This document shows positions 11,338 to 16,333 of a DNA stretch of 16,333 nt, in pieces. The notes beneath the pieces were generated by a model, which ran no database searches, was not told the origin of the DNA, and saw nothing but the letters and a program-made list of their open reading frames with translations. Origin of the DNA: JARIHD01 sp964610985 (GTDB lineage: Bacteria; Patescibacteriota; Saccharimonadia; Saccharimonadales; UBA4665). The stretch is from positions 1-16,333 of the forward strand of contig CAZSZJ010000026.1 of the NCBI GenBank assembly GCA_964610985.1, given 5' to 3'. Numbering within the stretch: position 1 is the stretch's first letter; each line of letters begins with the position of its first letter. The position numbers and the translations under genes are program-made.

Positions 11338-13688
11338 AACCAGAACTAAACACCGGAAGTCTGCGGGCGCGCAAAGCACGATTGCAAACGGTGCTGGGCG
11401 GCGCACTTCAAAAACTGTTGGGGCTTATTTCGGCAGTGACCCTTTTGGGTGCGGCTTACTTTTTGACGATCGGGCTTGAAGATCGGCTTGGGTACGGTCT
11501 GGGCGCAGTTGCCTGTGCACTGCTCACGGTGCTTTTATGGCATCAGTACGATCTCAAAACGTTACCGTCCAAAGTGCCGCCCGCGGGTCTGGACGACATT
11601 ATCGAACCTACATTGCTCGCCAGCCTCAAAACACCCTTCACACCCCGCAAAGCCTGGGATGCTGCCATTGCTCGAAACGAAGGCAAGTTTCTGCTGAATC
11701 ATTTGCTGCTGCCCGCACCCGCTATTACCGACCAAATCAGTACAGCCGAGACTGATATGCCCGCCGTCTGGGAACAGGCTTTGGCGCTCGTCGACAACAC
11801 CCGCCCGCCCGAACTACACGCTGGCGTCCTGGCCGCTGCTATTATATTGACATCACCGGCCGGGCAGGCCTACCTAACCCAAAACAAGCTTCGTCCTGAG
11901 GATGTGGTAGAAGTCCTCGATTGGGTAGAGCGTCGCCTGACGTACATGCGTGCGCCAAAACCAAGCTACGGTGGCATTGGGCGTGACTGGGCAACCGGTT
12001 TTACGCCCACTTTGGAGCGATTTGGCTCGAATATGAGCAAAACTATCGAATACCACGGTGGTTTTGCGCATTATTATTCGCACAGCGATCTTCTGGATGG
12101 GATCATTAATAACCTGGAACGGGGCAGCGGTGTGGCGCTCGTTGGACCGGATGGTTCAGGCAAAACAACGCTCGTATACGGCCTGGCCGAACGTCTGCTG
12201 CAGGGGAAAGACCCCAAGTTGCAGTATTATCAGGTCGTCAGCCTCAACGCCTCGATGATCCTTTCGCAAAATGCCTCACAGCTGGAGGGGCTGATGTTGC
12301 AACTTTTTGGCGAAGCCGTGGCAGCCGACAACATTATTCTGTTTTTGGACGACGCGCAGCTGTTCTTTAGCCAAGGCGTGGGATCGTTTGATATGAGTCA
12401 GATTCTGTTGCCGATCCTCAAAAATCGCCGCGTCAAACTGATCGCTGCGTTTACGGCCGCCGACTGGCAGCAGCTGCAAACGCAGCGCCCGGCACTGGCC
12501 ACCAGTATGACTAGCATTACGCTCGTTCCACCCGAAAAGGATGCCATTTACCAGATCATGGAGGACACCGCCATGGTCCAGGAAAGCCACAACCACGTAC
12601 TGGTCGGCATCGAAGCCATCAAAGAAGCCTACCGCTTGAGCGGCCAATACATGCAAGAGCGGGCATATCCCGGTAAGGCGGTAAACCTCATTGAACAAGC
12701 TATCCCGTACGCCACCCAGCAGATCATCACCGCCGAGGCCGTGCAGCTGGCCGTCGAAAAAACCAAGGGTGTCAAAGTTTCGGTAGCCGCTGCCCCCGAA
12801 GCCGAAATGCTCCTTAATCTAGAAGACCGCATACACCAGCGCATGATCAACCAGAAACGCGCCGTCAATGTCGTGGCCTCGGCGCTGCGCCGCGGACGGG
12901 CAGGAGTTTCTAATCCTAACCGGCCAGTGGGAAGTTTCTTGTTTCTGGGGCCGACTGGTGTAGGTAAAACTGAGCTGGCACGGTCACTGGCTTCAGTCTA
13001 TTTTGGCGACGAACGCCAAATGATCCGCCTGGACATGAGCGAATACCAAACCGACCAGCGCTTTTTGTCGGGCGGCAACCAGACCGAGCATAGTCTACTG
13101 CAGGCCATCCGCCAACAACCATTTTCGGTGGTGCTGCTAGACGAGATCGAAAAAGCCAACCCCAGTATTTTGAACTTACTACTGCAAATGCTTGACGAAG
13201 GACAGTTGACCGACACCAACGGCAATCCGGCGTCGTTCCGTTCTAGTATTATTATCGCCACATCCAACGCCGGCGCGCCGGACATTATGGCCCGCGTCCG
13301 CGAAACCGGTTCTTTGGATGACTTTGAGCGGCCGCTTATTAATAAACTTATCAGTGAGGGCATGTTTAAGCCCGAACTGATTAACCGTTTTGACGAAGTG
13401 GTAATGTTCCGTCCGCTAAACGAAGAAGAGATGTCGCAGGTAGCGCAGATCATGCTGGCTGGTGTTAATAAGACGCTTGAGGTGCAACAGTTAAAAGTAC
13501 AGCTGACGCCCCAAGCACTACGCGAAGTAGTGCACCGCGGCTACGACCCTGAATTTGGCGCTCGCCCCATGCGCCGCATCATCCAAAAGACCGTCGAAAA
13601 TGCTATTGCCGTCAAGATTTTGCGCGGGGAAGTACAGCCTGGATCGGTGATCACACTCGACGTCGCCGATCTCGATATGCAAGGTTAA
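11334..13688 (+). CDS. Membrane-anchored Clp/Hsp100-like AAA+ ATPase with degenerate D1
   Basis: 784 residues from the ATG overlapping the previous stop; an upstream TTG at 11280 is less likely. Two TM segments (~30-48, ~52-70) are followed by a diverged Clp-N-like region (~85-202), then two AAA+ domains. D1 keeps Walker A GPDGSGKT (271-278), but Walker B is LFLDDAQ (Asp for the catalytic Glu), the RR arginine fingers of the ALERRF region are replaced in ALATSM (387-392), and the KYRG-type pore loop is missing. D2 is intact for ATP use: GPTGVGKT (539-546), LLDEIEKA (601-608), sensor 1 TSNAG, arginine finger in NRFDE (Arg685), sensor 2 GAR (Arg744). The GYVGYEEGG pore loop of ClpB/ClpC D2 is absent, the segment between DMSEY and SVVLLDE being about eight residues shorter. 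No IGF/LGF loop for ClpP is visible. It is therefore probably a membrane AAA+ motor or remodeller, not a classical unfoldase. Confidence 0.85.
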   Translation: MKPELNTGSLRARKARLQTVLGGALQKLLGLISAVTLLGAAYFLTIGLEDRLGYGLGAVACALLTVLLWHQYDLKTLPSKVPPAGLDDIIEPTLLASLKTPFTPRKAWDAAIARNEGKFLLNHLLLPAPAITDQISTAETDMPAVWEQALALVDNTRPPELHAGVLAAAIILTSPAGQAYLTQNKLRPEDVVEVLDWVERRLTYMRAPKPSYGGIGRDWATGFTPTLERFGSNMSKTIEYHGGFAHYYSHSDLLDGIINNLERGSGVALVGPDGSGKTTLVYGLAERLLQGKDPKLQYYQVVSLNASMILSQNASQLEGLMLQLFGEAVAADNIILFLDDAQLFFSQGVGSFDMSQILLPILKNRRVKLIAAFTAADWQQLQTQRPALATSMTSITLVPPEKDAIYQIMEDTAMVQESHNHVLVGIEAIKEAYRLSGQYMQERAYPGKAVNLIEQAIPYATQQIITAEAVQLAVEKTKGVKVSVAAAPEAEMLLNLEDRIHQRMINQKRAVNVVASALRRGRAGVSNPNRPVGSFLFLGPTGVGKTELARSLASVYFGDERQMIRLDMSEYQTDQRFLSGGNQTEHSLLQAIRQQPFSVVLLDEIEKANPSILNLLLQMLDEGQLTDTNGNPASFRSSIIIATSNAGAPDIMARVRETGSLDDFERPLINKLISEGMFKPELINRFDEVVMFRPLNEEEMSQVAQIMLAGVNKTLEVQQLKVQLTPQALREVVHRGYDPEFGARPMRRIIQKTVENAIAVKILRGEVQPGSVITLDVADLDMQG

Positions 13689-13706
13689 TTACACTAAAGC
13701 TGTTTT

Positions 13707-14138
13707 TTAGATCGAGCGCGGTTTTTGGTACAGCCGACGCCAGCGATCCATCAAGGTCCGTTTGCGCGCCATGCGCCGCGTAGGGTCTGGATCTTGGCGG
13801 ACGGCCAAATTAATCGCAAATTGCGCCATCATTACGTAGCGCCGCAGTTCGGCACGACTTCCTTCGATTTCGTTTTCTAGATGCGACGCGCGGCGTAAAT
13901 GACTATTTCGGGCAAAAGCAGCCCGCGTCCAATCCACAAATGCCCGGCTACCGCGGGGCAAAGCAACCGTCCAAAACGCTTTCGGCGAACCCGACAGCGC
14001 CAACCGCTGACGACGCTGCAAAAAATTGCGCCAGCGGTTGGCCATGCGTTCACTTTGTTTCCACTGGTGTTGCTCATTATCGGCCACAGGTGTTGCGTGC
14101 CTATTTAAGTCTGAGAGATACGGGGAAAATTCTGACAT
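13707..14138 (-). CDS. Uncharacterised basic protein, 143 residues
   Basis: Not recognised. Very rich in Arg (over 20 in 143 residues) and Trp, with predicted helices throughout (for example RMANRWRNFLQRRQRLAL and RRASHLENEIEGSRAELRRY). No membrane segment. Nucleic-acid or membrane-surface binding would fit but is a guess. The frame is open further upstream to 14204, but the ATG at 14138 is chosen because AAGGGAGG ends 5 nt before it. It lies 43 nt downstream of the DUF6496-like gene and may share its transcript. Its stop is 18 nt from the AAA+ gene's stop, convergently, with no clear terminator between. Confidence 0.65.
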   Translation of the reverse strand: MSEFSPYLSDLNRHATPVADNEQHQWKQSERMANRWRNFLQRRQRLALSGSPKAFWTVALPRGSRAFVDWTRAAFARNSHLRRASHLENEIEGSRAELRRYVMMAQFAINLAVRQDPDPTRRMARKRTLMDRWRRLYQKPRSI

Positions 14139-14143
14139 ATACG

Positions 14144-14151
14144 CCTCCCTT
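14144..14151 (-). promoter_or_regulatory. Strong ribosome binding site AAGGGAGG
   Basis: On the minus strand AAGGGAGG ends 5 nt before the ATG at 14138. It decides the start of the 143-residue protein and is identical in sequence and spacing to the site at 10501-10508. Confidence 0.75.
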
Positions 14152-14181
14152 AACTTAGTGATCGCGGGGCCACATACGCGG

Positions 14182-14355
14182 CTATTTCTTTGGAACTTTT
14201 GCACCTTCCTTTCGAGCCTTGGACAGCCCGATAGCTACCGCCTGCTTGCGGCTGGTTACTTTTTTGTCGGATTTGCCGCTCTTCAGTTTACCCTCCTTAA
14301 ACTCTTCCATCGTCTTTTTTACTTTGGTCTGAGCTTTTGGACTGTATTTGTTCAT
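14182..14355 (-). CDS. DUF6496-like small basic protein, 57 residues
   Basis: ATG to TAG, 57 residues, beginning MNKYSPKAQTKVKKTMEEF and ending GAKVPKK. It closely follows the DUF6496 pattern: a Lys-rich KVKKTMEEFKEGKLKSG start and then VTSRKQAVAIGLSKARKEG. The protein is highly basic, with about 17 Lys, and contains the KQAVAIGLSKAR motif typical of these small plasmid/stress-associated bacterial proteins. Function in the family is unknown; nucleic-acid binding is an inference. AGGAGGG (14370-14364) lies 8 nt before the ATG and a TACAAT -10 lies just upstream of that. Confidence 0.82.
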   Translation of the reverse strand: MNKYSPKAQTKVKKTMEEFKEGKLKSGKSDKKVTSRKQAVAIGLSKARKEGAKVPKK

Positions 14356-14377
14356 ATGCAAATCCCTCCTACCACCT

Positions 14378-14383
14378 ATTGTA
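14378..14383 (-). promoter_or_regulatory. -10 element for the DUF6496-like gene
   Basis: The minus strand has TACAAT (14383 down to 14378), giving a start near 14371 and a leader of about 15 nt, just long enough to carry the AGGAGGG site. No convincing -35. Confidence 0.45.
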
Positions 14384-14449
14384 GGGAAGCGAAAAATGAA
14401 CGCAGTAAGGTTTTTAACGCTAATTTAATGACCCGAGGATACGATGTGC

Positions 14450-14938
14450 TTAATATACTGAGGCCACCAGCTGCTCGCCGGTACTGGCCTCGGCACGAAC
14501 CTCAATGTGGCCATCTTTGGTTTTTTCGATCAAATATCCGGAAAGATATTGTGACTTTTCGGCGTTGGTACATGGCTCGTTGTCAAGTTCGGGCTGTGCT
14601 TCGGTTCCTTTGACGGTGAGTGCAACAGTTGGGTTGAGCGGCATTTCTTTGAGAAACGCGGGGACAAGCGTTTTACAGAGATCATAGCTGTCTTCGACAG
14701 AACCGATTTCCATAGCCTGGGTTGGTATTCCTTCGGGGAATGCGCCGTTTTTGTCCCGGTATTTTCCCAGAGCTTGGGCAATAGTAGCGATATGCAGCTG
14801 GCGTTTGGCGTCGAGATTTTTGTTGGCGTAATCCTCGGGCTGGATCATCAGTATACTCACTGCCAGCAATCCGATGGCGACCACTATGACAACCAACAAT
14901 TCAGGCAAGGTAAATCCACGCTCATTCCGTACTGACAT
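14450..14938 (-). CDS. Type IV pilin-like protein
   Basis: 162 residues starting MSVRNERGFTLPELLVV. The class III signal is clear: a short basic leader ending in Gly8, Phe9 as the first mature residue to be N-methylated, Glu13 at position +5, then a hydrophobic helix to about residue 33. The remaining ~130 residues are a soluble globular domain with two Cys (DLCKTL and NEPCTN) that could form the usual disulphide. It would be processed by a PilD-type prepilin peptidase and could form a pilus or pseudopilus. No other pilus gene is in the window. The ATG at 14938 is preferred to the upstream GTG/ATG options because a TACTAT extended -10 ends exactly 6 nt before it. Confidence 0.85.
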   Translation of the reverse strand: MSVRNERGFTLPELLVVIVVAIGLLAVSILMIQPEDYANKNLDAKRQLHIATIAQALGKYRDKNGAFPEGIPTQAMEIGSVEDSYDLCKTLVPAFLKEMPLNPTVALTVKGTEAQPELDNEPCTNAEKSQYLSGYLIEKTKDGHIEVRAEASTGEQLVASVY

Positions 14939-14944
14939 GTATCT

Positions 14945-14953
14945 ATAGTAGCA
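14945..14953 (-). promoter_or_regulatory. Extended -10 for the pilin-like gene
   Basis: The minus strand reads TGC-TACTAT (14953 down to 14945), followed by 6 nt and the ATG at 14938, so the predicted start point is the A of the start codon. This is the same layout as at 10963-10978. Confidence 0.6.
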
Positions 14954-14977
14954 GATTTTAGCGGCCAACGATGCTCG

Positions 14978-16300
14978 CTACGGACGATTGACCGGACGGC
15001 CGATGCTTTCGTAGTAGAAACCGGCTTCTTGCATGTCGGCGGGGTTAAAGATATTACGACCGTCGAATATGACCGGCTGCTTAAGCAAGGTTTTGAGACG
15101 TTCAAGTGATACCGACTCAAACTGCCGCCATTCGGTGGCGATAAGCAGGGCGTCTGCGCCGTCGATAGCTTCGAATTCATCATTTACAAGAATAAGATTT
15201 TGATTATCACCAAAGTGCCTTTGGATATTCTTCATGGCTTTGGGATCGTAGGCGCGCACGGTCGCACCCACTTCGGTAAGGGCCTGAATAATGGCCAGGG
15301 CAGGGGCTTCGCGGATATCGTCGGTCTCAGGTTTAAATGCCAGTCCCCAGAGAGCGAAGGTCTTGCCCTGTATGTCGTTATTAAAATGACGGAGGACTTT
15401 GGTGGTCAGGACTTGTTGCTGGGCGCGATTGTTTTTTATGACCGTTTTGAGCAAGTCGAAGTCAAAATCGTGCTGTTGGGCAGCGTGGATCAGTGCCAAG
15501 ACATCTTTGGGAAAACAACTGCCGCCATACCCGATACCGGGATACAAAAAGCGCTGGCCGATGCGTGTATCGTGACCAATGCCTACGCGCACGTCGTCAA
15601 CATCTGCGCCCAGCGCTTCGCACAGGTTAGCGATCTGGTTCATAAACGTAATTTTGGCGGCCAAGAATGAATTACCCGCGTATTTGGTGAGTTCAGCGGA
15701 ACGGGGACTCATAAATAACAGGGGGCGGTCATCACGGGTAATGGGTTCATACAGTTCGGCCATAACTCTCCGGGCGCGAGCAGAATTGGTGCCGACCACA
15801 ATGCGGTCAGGTTGCATAAAATCCTGGACAGCAAAGCCCTCGCGCAGGAATTCCGGGTTGGAAACAACGTCGAAATCGACGGTCGCGCTTTTGGCTATGC
15901 GCGCCGCAACTTCTTCGGCTGTACCCACCGGCACGGTGCTTTTGTCGATAATAACAACGTAACTACCGAGTAGTGGCCCCAGTTGGTCGGCAACATCGTA
16001 CACGTATTGCAGATTGGCAGAACCATCGTCGGCCGAGGGCGTGGGAAGCGCTAGAAGTATCACCTCAGCGTCAGCGACGGCAGCAGCCAGGTCGAGCGTA
16101 AAGTGCAGGCGACCGGCTTCGATATTGCGGCCAAATATCTCTTTCAGGCCCGGTTCGTAAATCGGCACCTGACCGTTTTTCATCATTTCTATCTTTTCGG
16201 CGACGACATCGACGCAAGTCACTTCGTTTCCGAGTTCAGCAAAACACGTCCCCGTAACAAGTCCAACATATCCTGTCCCAATAACAGCAATTTTCTTCAT
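14978..16300 (-). CDS. ugd: UDP-glucose 6-dehydrogenase
   Basis: 440 residues, complete and of normal length. It oxidises UDP-glucose to UDP-glucuronate with two NAD+, in the cytosol, for surface polysaccharides or glycans. Visible features: N-terminal Rossmann motif GTGYVGLVTG (8-17), Asp31 at the end of strand 2 for NAD binding, STVPVGT (121-127), NPEFLREG (148-155), ELTKYAGNSFLAAKI with Lys206 and Asn210, and the catalytic Cys262 in GIGYGGSCFPKD (256-266). The C-terminal UDP-binding domain follows (GLAFKPETDDIREAPA). UDP-N-acetylmannosamine dehydrogenases share the fold, but GIGYGGSCFPKD and the overall length fit UDP-glucose dehydrogenase best. It is transcribed in the same direction as the pilin-like gene, whose own promoter lies in the 39-nt gap. 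TATAAT 8 nt before the ATG indicates a leader of about 2 nt. Confidence 0.96.
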   Translation of the reverse strand: MKKIAVIGTGYVGLVTGTCFAELGNEVTCVDVVAEKIEMMKNGQVPIYEPGLKEIFGRNIEAGRLHFTLDLAAAVADAEVILLALPTPSADDGSANLQYVYDVADQLGPLLGSYVVIIDKSTVPVGTAEEVAARIAKSATVDFDVVSNPEFLREGFAVQDFMQPDRIVVGTNSARARRVMAELYEPITRDDRPLLFMSPRSAELTKYAGNSFLAAKITFMNQIANLCEALGADVDDVRVGIGHDTRIGQRFLYPGIGYGGSCFPKDVLALIHAAQQHDFDFDLLKTVIKNNRAQQQVLTTKVLRHFNNDIQGKTFALWGLAFKPETDDIREAPALAIIQALTEVGATVRAYDPKAMKNIQRHFGDNQNLILVNDEFEAIDGADALLIATEWRQFESVSLERLKTLLKQPVIFDGRNIFNPADMQEAGFYYESIGRPVNRP

Positions 16301-16308
16301 AGGGGAGC

Positions 16309-16314
16309 ATTATA
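16309..16314 (-). promoter_or_regulatory. -10 element for ugd
   Basis: A perfect TATAAT on the minus strand (16314 down to 16309) ends 8 nt before the ATG at 16300. The -35 position lies beyond or at the window edge and cannot be judged fully. Confidence 0.6.
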
Positions 16315-16333
16315 GCCGAAACACCTGGGAGAT

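Noticed and set aside
13689..13712. T-run and short CTAAA/TTTAG pairing as a terminator for the AAA+ gene
   Set aside because: The stem is only 5 AT-rich base pairs and includes the T-run itself; not strong enough to call.
1..16333. CRISPR arrays, tRNA or rRNA genes, insertion sequences
   Set aside because: I found no regularly spaced repeats, no tRNA-like cloverleaf with a CCA end or T-loop, no rRNA-like sequence, and no transposase or terminal inverted repeats.

Overview
The window reads as one contig piece of a bacterial genome in the standard genetic code: TGA is used as a stop at 2120-2122 and 11335-11337, which excludes the UGA=Gly and UGA=Trp codes. Several features suggest a Candidate Phyla Radiation organism, most likely a Saccharibacteria (TM7) relative: a membrane-anchored, divergent Clp-type AAA+ ATPase, a small DUF6496-like basic protein, a lone type IV pilin-like protein, and many start codons placed 6-8 nt behind a -10 box with no room for a ribosome binding site. 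This assignment is an inference from gene style; there is no rRNA, tRNA or universal marker in the window.

Layout. 91-1447 holds two convergent proteins I do not recognise. 1497-2836 (minus) holds a HAD-family phosphatase and a short CDF-like cation transporter with a His-rich N-terminus. 2938-6299 (minus) is a large SF2 (DEGH-box) helicase with repeated HTH-like C-terminal modules; the last module sits in an overlapping second ORF in the -1 frame. 6300-6558 is a divergent promoter region with a good palindrome, followed by a Crp/Fnr-type regulator (plus). 7271-10287 (minus) is a signalling operon: CHASE-domain histidine kinase, two single-domain receivers and a lipoprotein. 10514-13688 (plus) holds a 26-residue protein with a strong ribosome binding site, a GlsB/YeaQ-type small membrane protein, and a two-gene unit of a small membrane protein and a Clp-like AAA+ protein whose start overlaps the preceding stop. 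13707-16300 (minus) holds a basic protein, the DUF6496-like protein, a type IV pilin-like protein and a complete UDP-glucose 6-dehydrogenase.

How the genes work together. The kinase and two receivers form a phosphorelay without a DNA-binding output, so its target is probably a protein, not a promoter. The Crp-like regulator is the only clear transcription factor, and the palindrome in front of it is its best candidate operator. The Clp-like protein and its small membrane partner look like a membrane complex: D2 keeps its ATPase motifs, D1 has lost key residues, and neither the GYVG pore loop nor a ClpP-docking loop can be seen. Two modes of translation start appear side by side: (near-)leaderless starts behind an extended -10 for many larger genes, and strong AAGGGAGG/AGGAGGG sites for three small basic proteins.
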